From the NCBI GenBank assembly GCA_029593915.1, contig CP046147.1, forward strand, positions 1,922,001 to 1,986,000: DNA of 64,000 nucleotides, written 5' to 3'. The DNA comes from Candidatus Lucifugimonas marina. GTDB taxonomy: Bacteria > Chloroflexota > Dehalococcoidia > Lucifugimonadales > Lucifugimonadaceae. Shown piece after piece: positions 36,111-43,972 of the stretch. The notes beneath the pieces are model-generated. The model was not told the origin of the DNA, made no database searches, and saw only the letters and a list, made by a program, of their open reading frames with translations. Within the stretch, counting starts at the first letter, position 1. Each line of letters begins with the position of its first letter. Both the position numbers and the translations under genes were made by a program.

Positions 36111-36205
36111 GTACCGACGTACCAATGAACTGAAGCTCTAACTGGGGGTACGAAAGTACAAGCTCGAACCTTCGGATGCTAGCACGCCGACGAGTACGTA
36201 CGTAC
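36111..36205. promoter_or_regulatory. Three GTAC-N4-GTAC palindromes between moaB and mraZ
   Basis: GTACCGACGTAC (36111-36122), GTACGAAAGTAC (36148-36159) and GTACGTACGTAC (36194-36205) share the form GTAC-N4-GTAC. Their starts are 37 and 46 bp apart. They lie just upstream of the moaB-like start and 140-240 bp before mraZ. Repeated short palindromes of one spacing in a divergent promoter region suggest a dimeric transcription factor site. Confidence 0.5.
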
Positions 36206-36251
36206 TTTCAAATTTCTCTCAAAAGTGCGCGCGGAATGTATTGTCGAAGAA

Positions 36252-36299
36252 AGTGGCAATATGGCACAATTTGTCGCGTATAGGGGCAAATAGGGGTGA
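36252..36299 (+). promoter_or_regulatory. Putative MraZ operator direct repeats
   Basis: TAGGGGCAAA and TAGGGGTGAA (36281-36300) are G-rich direct repeats exactly 10 bp apart, and related GTGGCAATAT and TGGCACAAT steps occur at 36253-36270. MraZ is known to bind tandem G-rich direct repeats at this kind of helical spacing upstream of its own operon. The repeats end 48 bp before the mraZ start. Confidence 0.45.
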
Positions 36300-36347
36300 A
36301 TTCGGTCTGATCTCCATTTGCTCACTACCCAGAGTTTTTAGTCAATC

Positions 36348-36845
36348 ATGATTTTCGCCGGCGAATATGAGCACAGAATCGATCCTCAAGGCAGGGTCGC
36401 TATTCCTGCTCGATTCAAAATGGCGTTCATCGATGGCATCGTCCTCGGCCGGGCTTACGACAACTGTGTTGTTGTCTACACCCCGGAAGAGTGGGAACGA
36501 GCAGCCAGCGATATCGCCCAGCAGCCCGCAACTTCAGCCAGTGCACGAAAGCTGGCTCGACTCACGTTCTCTGGTGCATTTGCAGGAACTCTCGATCGCA
36601 GCGGACGAGTTGTCGTACCAATGCAGCTTCGTGAGTATGCCGGTTTGGGCGAAGACGTAATCATCGTCGGCACAGGCAGGTTTATCGAAATTTGGTCAGC
36701 TGCTGCTTGGGCCGAAGAGCGTCGAGTGCTCGATACCGAAGCGAGCGACATTGCTGAAGCGGCACCACAAGTAGCTCCTCAACCCGAACAGACGCAGATC
36801 GTTGTCCGGCAATACGAACCGGAGACACCGGGGTCAGAAGCGTGA
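36348..36845 (+). CDS. mraZ: Transcriptional regulator MraZ
   Basis: Represses the division cluster from its own promoter, as established for MraZ. Two AbrB-like swapped-hairpin domains are visible. The first starts GEYEHRIDPQGRVAIPARF (residues 5-23) and the second GTLDRSGRVVVPMQLREYAGL (about 80-100). A Glu/Pro/Gln-rich tail of about 30 residues makes it 165 aa, slightly longer than the usual 140-150. The stop overlaps the rsmH start (GTGA). Confidence 0.93.
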   Translation: MIFAGEYEHRIDPQGRVAIPARFKMAFIDGIVLGRAYDNCVVVYTPEEWERAASDIAQQPATSASARKLARLTFSGAFAGTLDRSGRVVVPMQLREYAGLGEDVIIVGTGRFIEIWSAAAWAEERRVLDTEASDIAEAAPQVAPQPEQTQIVVRQYEPETPGSEA

Positions 36846-37777
36846 TTCTCATGGGACTAGAACTTCACCACGAACCGGTAATGATGCCGGAAATCATGCA
36901 GGCACTTAACGTCCAGCCTGGTGGTCGCTACATCGATGGAACTCTCGGTGAGGGTGGACATTCGAAAGAGATGCTCAAATTCGCCGACCCTGGCGGACAA
37001 GTGCTCGGTCTCGATGCCGATGCTGAGGCCATTTCAGTAGCCACCGACCGACTCGCCGAGCACGGCGATGCATTTCTGGCTATCAACACGAACTTCCGCG
37101 ACATCCGAGCAACGGCGCTGAAATACGAATTCGTCCCGGTTCACGGAGTGCTATTTGATCTGGGTGTTTCGTCGTTGCAGCTTGACCGCGAATCACGCGG
37201 ATTCAGCTTCCGACGTTCCGACCCCCTCGATATGCGATTCAGCTTCGATCAGCAGATCACTGCCGCCGACATTGTGAACGGATACGCAGAATCTGAACTA
37301 GCCGACATTATTTTTCATCTGGGTGAAGATCGAGCAGCACGGCGAATAGCCCGAGCTATCGTTCGCAGCCGCCCGATTCTCACCTCGCTAGAACTCGCCG
37401 ATTTGATCGAAAAGGTCAATCCACGTCGCGGAAAGCGAACTCACCCGGCTACGCGAACGTTCCAGGCAATCCGTATCGCAGTGAACGACGAACTGTCGGC
37501 GCTTGAGACGGCCCTCGAACAGGCGGTATCGCTGCTTGGTCAGGGTGGTCGACTCGCAGTTATTTCGTACCACTCGCTGGAAGACCGAATCGTCAAGAAC
37601 TTCATCCGAAAGCAAGCATCTGACTGCATCTGCCCTCCCGGAACCCCGATTTGCCGATGTGATCACCTTGCAACTTTGAAGATGATCACTCGACGACCTT
37701 CTATTCCAACAGATTCTGAGATCGCGTCAAATCCGCGAGCACGAAGCGCCAAGCTAAGGGTGGCTGAACGGATATGA
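36842..37777 (+). CDS. rsmH: 16S rRNA (cytosine(1402)-N4)-methyltransferase
   Basis: Methylates C1402 in the ribosomal P site. HHEPVMMPE, YIDGTLGEGGHS (SAM loop), GVLFDLGVSSLQLD, RGFSFRRSDPLDMR and the end block AVISYHSLEDRIVKNF are diagnostic. The start GTG at 36842 overlaps the mraZ stop; an ATG at 36851 is an alternative three codons later. The 311 aa are normal. The last codons overlap a 44-aa reading frame in the position where ftsL would lie in other genomes. Confidence 0.94.
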   Translation: MILMGLELHHEPVMMPEIMQALNVQPGGRYIDGTLGEGGHSKEMLKFADPGGQVLGLDADAEAISVATDRLAEHGDAFLAINTNFRDIRATALKYEFVPVHGVLFDLGVSSLQLDRESRGFSFRRSDPLDMRFSFDQQITAADIVNGYAESELADIIFHLGEDRAARRIARAIVRSRPILTSLELADLIEKVNPRRGKRTHPATRTFQAIRIAVNDELSALETALEQAVSLLGQGGRLAVISYHSLEDRIVKNFIRKQASDCICPPGTPICRCDHLATLKMITRRPSIPTDSEIASNPRARSAKLRVAERI

Positions 37778-37908
37778 GCAACATTTTCCTTAATAACCAT
37801 CGCCCAAATCGACGAATCCGCTCGGCGACGACAGGCACATCAAGAGGATCGGCTACGACAGCTGAACCACCTGATACGGCTCTGGCCGAGCAACGCCCTC
37901 TCCGCTAA
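37774..37908 (+). CDS. Small ORF in the ftsL position, 44 aa
   Basis: An ATG overlaps the rsmH stop (ATGA), giving MSNIFLNNHRPNRRIRS followed by a Thr/Ala/Pro-rich stretch to a TAA at 37906-37908. It is basic, then low-complexity, with no hydrophobic segment, so it is not a functional ftsL. It could be a residue of ftsL, a short translated leader of ftsA or a chance frame. Coupling by the 4-bp overlap favours translation. Confidence 0.35.
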   Translation: MSNIFLNNHRPNRRIRSATTGTSRGSATTAEPPDTALAEQRPLR

Positions 37909-37943
37909 TCCCAACTTCCCACCATTTCCATTAGGAGAACATC

Positions 37944-39248
37944 ATGATGCAAGACGACTTCAGAGTAGCTATCGATATAGGCACAACTAAGGTGTGCACG
38001 ATCATCGCCCGAAAGCGCGCTGATCACCGAGTGGAGGTTGCAGGCATCAGCATCGTGCCTTGTTCAGGTATGAGCAAGGGAATGGTCTCTGATTCCGCAG
38101 CAGTCACATCTGCCATCAAAGAATCAGTTGCCGCAGCTGCTGCCGACGCCGGCGTAGAGATCGACCGGGTTTACGCCGGTCTTACAGGCAGCCATGTTGA
38201 ATCGAAGAACCGATGGGCGAATGTCCCACGTTCCGACGGCATGCGTGCGGTGACCGATCTCGACATTTCAGCTGCCAAAAAGGCCGCTGGCTCGATGGAT
38301 CTAGCGGATGATCGACGTCTACTGCATGTGATTCCTCGAAGCTACGCCCTCGATGGTCTTCACGGTGTTCGCAACCCACTGGGTATGCACACAGGTGAAC
38401 TCCACGTTGAAAGTCACGTGATCACCGGATCGATTTCTAAGATCACCGAGCTCCACAATGCAGTTTCCGATGCCGGAGTTCAAGTTTCTTCAATGGTTGT
38501 TGAGCCACTCGCCAGCGCAGATGCAGTGCTTACTGCTGACGAACGCGAAGAAGGCGCAGTGCTTATCGACGTTGGTGGTGGTACATCAGATATCGCCGTT
38601 TACCACGATGGCGCCGTTGTTCATACCGCTGTGATTCCGGTTGGCGGATTCCAGTTCTCGAATGACCTGAGCATCGCATTTGCAATCGATTTCGATTCAG
38701 CTGAACAGCTAAAAATCGAGCATGGCACAGCTGCTCCAGAACTTGCCGGGATGAAAGAGGAAATTACTCTTCACCCAACAACAATGGAACAGCCGTTGAC
38801 GATCTCCAAGCGAGAGATTGGCCAAGTGTTGAAGGAACGAACTTCCGAATTGTTCCGCATGATTCAGCTCAAGCTGGAAGAGCCACACCTGGCCGATATT
38901 CCAACTGACCGAATCGTATTCACTGGTGGTGGAGCCAAACTCGATGGCTTCTTGAACATCGCTAAATACATCTTCCAACGAAAAGTACGACTCGCAACAC
39001 CACGCGGACTCGATGGCATGCCTGAAGGCACCAACGACCCGTCTTACTCAGCCGCAGCCGGAATTGCTCTTTGGGGCATGCGAAACCTGCCAGCCGAAAA
39101 CCACGTCGGCGAAAGAAAGTACACCGCTGCTCCTAGCTCCTCTGGCACATCTGACGATTCAGGGGCAACAACCAAGGCATCTGCCGGTGCACTTTCGATG
39201 ATCCGTGGCTGGTTGCCAAAACGTGAGAAGGAGACTGCTGGCACGTAA
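37944..39248 (+). CDS. ftsA: Cell division protein FtsA
   Basis: Actin-like ATPase that tethers FtsZ to the membrane. The phosphate-1 loop region is VAIDIGTTKVC (residues 8-18), and the second nucleotide motif is VLIDVGGGTSDIAVY. VFTGGGAKLDG forms the adenosine site. The C-terminal helix, around SMIRGWLPKREKE, is amphipathic and serves as the membrane-targeting sequence. The ribosome site TAGGAG lies 7-10 nt before the ATG. A stem-loop at 39295-39314 separates it from ftsZ. Confidence 0.95.
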   Translation: MMQDDFRVAIDIGTTKVCTIIARKRADHRVEVAGISIVPCSGMSKGMVSDSAAVTSAIKESVAAAAADAGVEIDRVYAGLTGSHVESKNRWANVPRSDGMRAVTDLDISAAKKAAGSMDLADDRRLLHVIPRSYALDGLHGVRNPLGMHTGELHVESHVITGSISKITELHNAVSDAGVQVSSMVVEPLASADAVLTADEREEGAVLIDVGGGTSDIAVYHDGAVVHTAVIPVGGFQFSNDLSIAFAIDFDSAEQLKIEHGTAAPELAGMKEEITLHPTTMEQPLTISKREIGQVLKERTSELFRMIQLKLEEPHLADIPTDRIVFTGGGAKLDGFLNIAKYIFQRKVRLATPRGLDGMPEGTNDPSYSAAAGIALWGMRNLPAENHVGERKYTAAPSSSGTSDDSGATTKASAGALSMIRGWLPKREKETAGT

Positions 39249-39294
39249 TAAGCGTGCGTCAGCCCCTCTTCTCGGGCGCTAACAAAACTCACAA

Positions 39295-39314
39295 CACCGC
39301 TCGAACGAGCGGTG
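39295..39314 (+). promoter_or_regulatory. Stem-loop between ftsA and ftsZ
   Basis: CACCGCTCG and CGAGCGGTG form a perfect 9-bp stem with a GAAC-type loop. No T-run follows, so it is not a classical terminator. It may stabilise or process the ftsA-ftsZ message, allowing a higher FtsZ level. Confidence 0.45.
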
Positions 39315-39377
39315 CCTAACCCCAACATCCGCGGTCGATAAGCCACACGGCAAACCGATCCCCAGGAGAACAAAACA

Positions 39378-40490
39378 ATGGTCGACCAGGCTCAAACACC
39401 AATTGAAGGAAACATCGGATCAGCGACAATCAAAGTCGTTGGTGTAGGCGGAGGTGGCTCAAACGCTGTCTCACGCATGTACCGAGACCGAATCCCTGAA
39501 GTTGAATACATCACAGTAAACACCGATGCACAGGCTCTCACCCGCTCAGATGTCCCGATTCGAATTCGAGTCGGCGACCGAACTGCTCGAGGTCTTGGCG
39601 TTGGTGGAGATCCTTCAAAGGGTCGAGAGTGTCACGAAGAAGACCGCGACGAAATCAAGCAAGCAATTGAAGGTGCCGACCTCGTATTCATCGCGGCCGG
39701 TATGGGTGGCGGAACAGGAACAGGTGGTTCGCCAGTTGTTGCTGAAGTTGCCCAAGAACTCGGTGCACTAACGGTTGGTGTTGTAACCAAGCCGTTCAAC
39801 TTCGAAGGCGCACGACGACGTCGACAGGCTGAAGAAGGCATCAAGGCGCTTTCTGAAGTAGTCGACACTCTTATCGTTATTCCAAACGACCGACTCCTAA
39901 TCATGTCGACCGAGAATCTCTCGATGGACATGGCATTCCGAATGGCAGACGACGTTCTTCGACAGGGTGTGCAGTCGATCGCTGAACTGATTCTCATGCC
40001 TGGTGAGATCAACCTCGACTTTGCCGACGTAAAGGCAATCATGTCGAACGCTGGTCCTGCATGGATGGCTATCGGCCAAGGCAACGGTGAAGACCGCGCA
40101 ATCATGGCTGCTGAAGCTGCTATCGACAGTCCGCTGTTGGAAGTATCTATCGCAGGTGCACGAGGTGTGATCTTCAACGTAACTGGCGGAACCGACCTCA
40201 CTCTTCAGGAAGTTCAACAGGCTTCAGAAGTTGTATCGAACATGGTCGATCCAGACTGCAACATCATCTTCGGTATGGTCACCGACCCCAAGATGGAAAA
40301 CGAAGTCAAGATGACGATCATCGCAACGGGATTCCCGGGTGCAGAAGCTTCGGCTGAAAAAGAAGCTGCAGTTACTGCAGCTCTTAGTGATGTACTTGGT
40401 GATGAAGAAGCGTTGGATCTTCCACCGTTCCTTCGACATCACCGTTCAGCTCGACGCCGCTCGCCTCGTGAGATGGCAGCAAGCGACTAG
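39378..40490 (+). CDS. ftsZ: Cell division protein FtsZ
   Basis: Tubulin-like GTPase that forms the division ring. [13 protein letters not shown] starts the GTP site, and the tubulin signature is GGGTGTGG in residues about 110-117. The T7 loop ([15 protein letters not shown]) is intact. The C-terminal FtsA-binding peptide is [10 protein letters not shown], followed by an unusually Arg-rich end. The 370 aa are normal. AGGAGA lies 9-10 nt before the ATG, and a strong terminator follows. Of the 25 Arg codons 16 are CGA by my count. Confidence 0.97.
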   Translation: MVDQAQTPIEGNIGSATIKVVGVGGGGSNAVSRMYRDRIPEVEYITVNTDAQALTRSDVPIRIRVGDRTARGLGVGGDPSKGRECHEEDRDEIKQAIEGADLVFIAAGMGGGTGTGGSPVVAEVAQELGALTVGVVTKPFNFEGARRRRQAEEGIKALSEVVDTLIVIPNDRLLIMSTENLSMDMAFRMADDVLRQGVQSIAELILMPGEINLDFADVKAIMSNAGPAWMAIGQGNGEDRAIMAAEAAIDSPLLEVSIAGARGVIFNVTGGTDLTLQEVQQASEVVSNMVDPDCNIIFGMVTDPKMENEVKMTIIATGFPGAEASAEKEAAVTAALSDVLGDEEALDLPPFLRHHRSARRRSPREMAASD

Positions 40491-40566
40491 TCGTAAAAAG
40501 ACAAAACCACTCATAAATAGCTCTGCCCAGACGTTCTTCAAAAGCATCTGAGGTATGAGTCAAATC

Positions 40567-40604
40567 AAGACCCCGAGAGAACCGGCCTTCTCTCGGGGTC
40601 TTTT
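40567..40604 (+). terminator. Strong Rho-independent terminator after ftsZ
   Basis: A perfect 15-bp stem, AAGACCCCGAGAGAA (40567-40581) and TTCTCTCGGGGTCTT (40588-40602), with a CCGGCC loop and T-run. It closes the mraZ-rsmH-ftsA-ftsZ transcript. Confidence 0.93.
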
Positions 40605-40782
40605 GCGTTTGCGAGACTGATTAGAATCTCTTATGGGGCATTCCGGATACGTCGCAAAGAATATGAGCCCATAGTGCAGACATGCAGCTAGCCTGGCACG
40701 CAGCATTGGCGAGCATTCATAAGCTACAATATGCCCCAATTGCACACCCGTCATCACATTAACATGAAAAATCGGAGCAAGC

Positions 40783-41730
40783 ATGCGGTCTACTCACACG
40801 ATCAAAGGATTGCCAAGCCGCCAGAGCGTGTGGAAACGTGGATGGAACGACTTCAAAACTATCCTTGGTTCGATCTGGTTTTGGGGGATTGAACTCGTCA
40901 TCATCGCCGCCGCGTCAATATACGCTACGACACTGATGGGAGCTGAAAACTCGGACTTTGAAAAAGCAATTACTCAAACCTACGCACTTCTGGTCGCGGT
41001 TGGTGGTGTTCTTCTTGCTACATACCTCGGTGCCACCGGAACTGGTCTTGTAGCTCAGCGTGATGAAAGCAGATCGAGTACAGAACAACTTCTCGACAAT
41101 AAAAAACCGGAACTTTCAATCTTAGATACTCCCTTGAAACATGATATTCAGGGCCGGAGAAATACAACGGTGAATCCCGGACAGGACACACCGTACGCGT
41201 ATCTGCTTGAGATCATGAACAATTCAGATGCAGATGCCGTCGATTGCAATGCGACTGTTTTAGAAGTGGTCCCGAAACTTTGGCAAGATAAAACCACGGC
41301 AATTTCTTCAGGAACAATAAGCCATTTAGATCTCATTCACCTGCCAACACCATACAAGTCTCACTGGCTAGGAGAAGGATGCTCCGGTTATAACGTGACA
41401 CTAAATCCTGGTCAGCCCCGCCCACTAGGAATCATGTATATAAATGAGGCGCAATCCGGCAAAGTTACTCTCGCTATGCATGCGAAAGACGAGACCCGAC
41501 TCGGTTATGTCATTGAAGAAACAGCACTGCTGTTTTTACTGCATATAAGTAGTTCGAACGTATTACCGCTCTATTGCGTGTTTGAGTTTGATCAATCGAC
41601 ACCGATTACCGAAGGCGATGAACACAAGATTCGTTACCGTGGCTGTGATAGGCCAGATATGCGAAGCTATCAAACAACACGGCCAACTGAACCGTCGCAG
41701 ATCGGATCAGATTCGAGCGATACGCTGTAA
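40783..41730 (+). CDS. Hypothetical membrane protein, 315 aa
   Basis: I do not recognise the family. Two hydrophobic segments lie at about residues 28-50 and 66-88, and the rest (90-315) is soluble with several Cys (DCN, GCSGY, YCVFE and GCDRP) and beta-like character. It is probably anchored by the two N-terminal helices. GGAGCAAGC precedes the ATG. It stands alone between the ftsZ terminator and a convergent mannonate dehydratase-like gene. Its base use is somewhat more A/T-rich than its neighbours, which would fit recent acquisition, but this is weak evidence. Confidence 0.65.
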   Translation: MRSTHTIKGLPSRQSVWKRGWNDFKTILGSIWFWGIELVIIAAASIYATTLMGAENSDFEKAITQTYALLVAVGGVLLATYLGATGTGLVAQRDESRSSTEQLLDNKKPELSILDTPLKHDIQGRRNTTVNPGQDTPYAYLLEIMNNSDADAVDCNATVLEVVPKLWQDKTTAISSGTISHLDLIHLPTPYKSHWLGEGCSGYNVTLNPGQPRPLGIMYINEAQSGKVTLAMHAKDETRLGYVIEETALLFLLHISSSNVLPLYCVFEFDQSTPITEGDEHKIRYRGCDRPDMRSYQTTRPTEPSQIGSDSSDTL

Positions 41731-41749
41731 CTTTGACAAACCAACCGCC

Positions 41750-42799
41750 CTACTCCGGTCGTTCGCCAGTTACAGCTTCTAGCATCGCTTGAATGTAGCC
41801 CTGAGCGAATATTCGTGAACGGTAGCCGCCCCAGTTGCCAGGGAATTCAGAATCGCCAACGATTTCGGGGCAGTGATCGTCCATAAACGCCCCCTTGTAT
41901 CCAGCGGCGTGATACGTCTCCATCGCCTTTTTCATATCGACGTAGCCAGTGTTGATGAACTCTTCATTAAACTTTGGAACAGTTCCTGACACGTTGCGGA
42001 AGTGAACGTATAGAACCTTGTCGCGTGCAGCGAAGTACTTGATCATCTCGTAGATACCGCCGTCTCTGGCATCTTCCATCTCCGAGAAAGTCCCCTGACA
42101 GAACTCGATTCCGTTGTAAGGGCTATCGACGATCTCGGTAAGACGCTTGTATGCGTCGAAGCTGCCGAGAAGCCGAGGAACACCGCCTAATTCGGGCACA
42201 GGAGGGTCGTCGGGATGAATACCCAGTTTGATGCCTGCAGATTCGGCGATGGGCGTTATCGCCTTGATCCAGTACTCAAGACACTCCCACATGTTTTCTC
42301 GGGAAGTGTCGTAGTTGGCGAGCAGTTCTTCGGTTTCCGGTGAAATATCGAGAATCGAACGCTGATCGCTGGCATTACTATCCCAGGCAGTGACATCGGT
42401 ATTACCACGAAGCTGGATACCGCCTGATCGCCATACGGAGTTTGGCATCCAGTTGTAAGCGAGTATTGGGATTCCTGCTCGCCCCATGTCGGTAATCTCG
42501 GCTGCCAGCTCATCGATCAGTTGGTCACGCTTGGGACCGCCAAAAGCAATGTCGTAGAACTTGGGGTTTGAAATAAAGCCGTTTTCGCAACCAATGACGT
42601 TTAGCCCGTACGATTCGATGCGCTCTCGAAGAGTGACATAGTCCTCGTAGGTGTTTCGTTCTTTTCCGTGCGGCTGATCACTTGCCGGCAGCACGTCGAT
42701 ACCTGGTCCTCCGTAGAAAATGATGTTTTTCACACCGAGTTGAACAGAGGTTTCGAGAACTTCGTCAGTGGCGATTCTTACAGCCCAAGCGTTTTTCAT
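41750..42799 (-). CDS. Mannonate dehydratase-family enzyme (UxuA-like)
   Basis: TIM-barrel enzyme resembling UxuA, which converts D-mannonate to 2-keto-3-deoxygluconate in hexuronate breakdown. The metal-site blocks match: LGIHPDDPPVPELGG, GIEFCQGTFSEM, YVHFRNVSG, FINTGYVDM and MDDHCPE. The 349 aa are near the UxuA length (about 390). No other uronate genes adjoin, so the assignment to mannonate itself is not certain. The start has no strong ribosome site, and about 520 bp separate it from nrdR. Confidence 0.83.
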   Translation of the reverse strand: MKNAWAVRIATDEVLETSVQLGVKNIIFYGGPGIDVLPASDQPHGKERNTYEDYVTLRERIESYGLNVIGCENGFISNPKFYDIAFGGPKRDQLIDELAAEITDMGRAGIPILAYNWMPNSVWRSGGIQLRGNTDVTAWDSNASDQRSILDISPETEELLANYDTSRENMWECLEYWIKAITPIAESAGIKLGIHPDDPPVPELGGVPRLLGSFDAYKRLTEIVDSPYNGIEFCQGTFSEMEDARDGGIYEMIKYFAARDKVLYVHFRNVSGTVPKFNEEFINTGYVDMKKAMETYHAAGYKGAFMDDHCPEIVGDSEFPGNWGGYRSRIFAQGYIQAMLEAVTGERPE

Positions 42800-43099
42800 C
42801 GCAAAATGCCTTGCAGGTACTTATGGTCGGTCGCGGTCGCCGGAAACCATCGACAAATCAGGAAATTGATAGCAGCGCTATCTAACAGACGTTAAATCTT
42901 ACGTTGATTGTCGAAAGTCGATAGGTGACAGGAAATCAATTCCCAGCTTTTAGGGAAATAGATTTCTTGAACTGGAGCCCGTTAGAGGCTCAACTTAGGC
43001 GACGAAATTCGTTAAAAAGATTGCTCAATTTTTCACAAATGAAATGATGAGCATTTCGGCAGTTGAAAGCCTGTATTTTCGAGAAGAAAGCACCTGATC

Positions 43100-43146
43100 T
43101 CTGTGACACGGAGGATTGACACCCCCTCTATGACTAGTGGTAGTCT
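43100..43146 (+). promoter_or_regulatory. Candidate promoter of the nrdR-nrdJ transcript
   Basis: TTGACA at 43116-43121 is a consensus -35 box. TAGTCT at 43141-43146 is a possible -10 with an upstream TG, though the 19-bp spacing is long. A near-perfect 15-bp inverted repeat, CTCTGTGACACGGAG (43100-43114), lies directly against the -35 box. I found no clear NrdR-box pair of the known consensus. The earlier part of this gap (42800-43099) shows a small palindrome (GATAGC/GCTATC, 42868-42882) but no gene. Confidence 0.4.
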
Positions 43147-43324
43147 CCGTTGCACACCACTAAATGTGGTGTTTGGCTGTGTCCGCAGCCGCTAGGTGGC
43201 GTGTTCAACGTTTTGTTTTACACACTGCTCCGCAATCGGGTTCCAAATCGCAGAATTTGTGACCAAGCGGAACAGGTCCCTCGCGGTTTTAACGGACCAA
43301 AGTTTGCAAGGTGCAAATCAGGAA
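43140..43324 (+). ncRNA. Structured leader of nrdR-nrdJ
   Basis: About 185 nt between the candidate promoter and the nrdR start hold at least four stems. They are ACACCAC/GTGGTGT (43154-43172), GGCTG/CAGCC (43175-43190), a longer-range TGCTCCGC/GCGGAACA pair and GGTCC/GGACC (43275-43298). B12-dependent reductases are often under cobalamin riboswitches, but I do not see the conserved B12 box here. This is a leader structure of unknown type. Confidence 0.4.
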
Positions 43325-43870
43325 ATGCATTGTCCCTTCTGTGGAAACAATGAATCACGCGTAATCGATTCGCGTGAAGCACCTGATGGCGTGCGGCGCA
43401 GGCGTGAGTGCATTCGTTGTGAATTGCGATTCACGACATATGAAAAAGTGCACTCGATGCCACTGATGATTGCCAAGCGGGATGGCCGCCGTGAGGCATT
43501 TTCGACGGACAAGCTGGAGAGATCGTTACAAACAGCCTGTGCCAAAAGGCCCTTGGAGGTCGGAGCCATTTCGAAGATGGTTGTCGACATAGAAAACGAG
43601 CTGCACAAACTCGCTAAAGCTGAAATCGAAGCGCGAGTGCTCGGAGAAATGTGCATTGAACGACTGCGGGTTCTCGACCGAGTTGCATACATAAGATTTG
43701 CATCGGTGTACCGAGATTTCCAGGATGTCGATTCCTTTACTAAAGAAGTAGAGGCGTTGACCGATCCAGACGTTGAAGAAGCTGGATCAAAAAGCCAATT
43801 ACGGCTGATAGAGGATGATGTCCCCCGGCTGGCTCAACGAGGCCGCCGCCGGAGGGCAAGGCAGGGCTAA
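43325..43870 (+). CDS. nrdR: Transcriptional repressor NrdR
   Basis: Zn-ribbon and ATP-cone repressor of ribonucleotide reductase genes, sensing dATP/ATP. The Zn ribbon is HCPFCG at the N-terminus with CIRCELRFTTYE. The ATP-cone begins VIKRDGR-like (IAKRDGRREAF) and ends RVAYIRFASVYRDF. I place the start at 43325 (MHCPFCGNN, 181 aa), which is the family N-terminus; the longer frame from 43196 adds 43 residues without similarity. AGGA sits close to the ATG. A Lys/Arg-rich tail of about 30 residues is extra. nrdJ follows 102 bp later. Confidence 0.93.
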   Translation: MHCPFCGNNESRVIDSREAPDGVRRRRECIRCELRFTTYEKVHSMPLMIAKRDGRREAFSTDKLERSLQTACAKRPLEVGAISKMVVDIENELHKLAKAEIEARVLGEMCIERLRVLDRVAYIRFASVYRDFQDVDSFTKEVEALTDPDVEEAGSKSQLRLIEDDVPRLAQRGRRRRARQG

Positions 43871-43902
43871 CCGCTCTGACTTCACTCTCCGGATTGATCG
43901 GC

Positions 43903-43923
43903 GGCAGTTACACCGGAACTGCC
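43903..43923 (+). promoter_or_regulatory. Stem-loop between nrdR and nrdJ
   Basis: GGCAGTT and AACTGCC form a perfect 7-bp stem with a 7-nt loop. No T-run follows. It may modulate message stability or nrdJ translation. Confidence 0.35.
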
Positions 43924-43972
43924 AGGGCTGGCGACAACTAATACACCACACGAACGCACGAAAAGAAGCTAA

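Noticed and set aside
39632..40201. A 189-aa antisense frame inside ftsZ, and similar long antisense frames in other genes
   Set aside because: These are shadows of the strong codon bias in the sense gene; they have no ribosome site and Ser/Arg-rich, low-information sequences.
43196..43324. N-terminal extension of NrdR by 43 residues
   Set aside because: The family starts at the Zn-ribbon MHCPFCG; the extension overlaps structured leader RNA and resembles nothing.
43140..43324. A standard cobalamin riboswitch before nrdR-nrdJ
   Set aside because: The conserved B12 box and core bases are not seen, so only a structured leader of unknown type is claimed.
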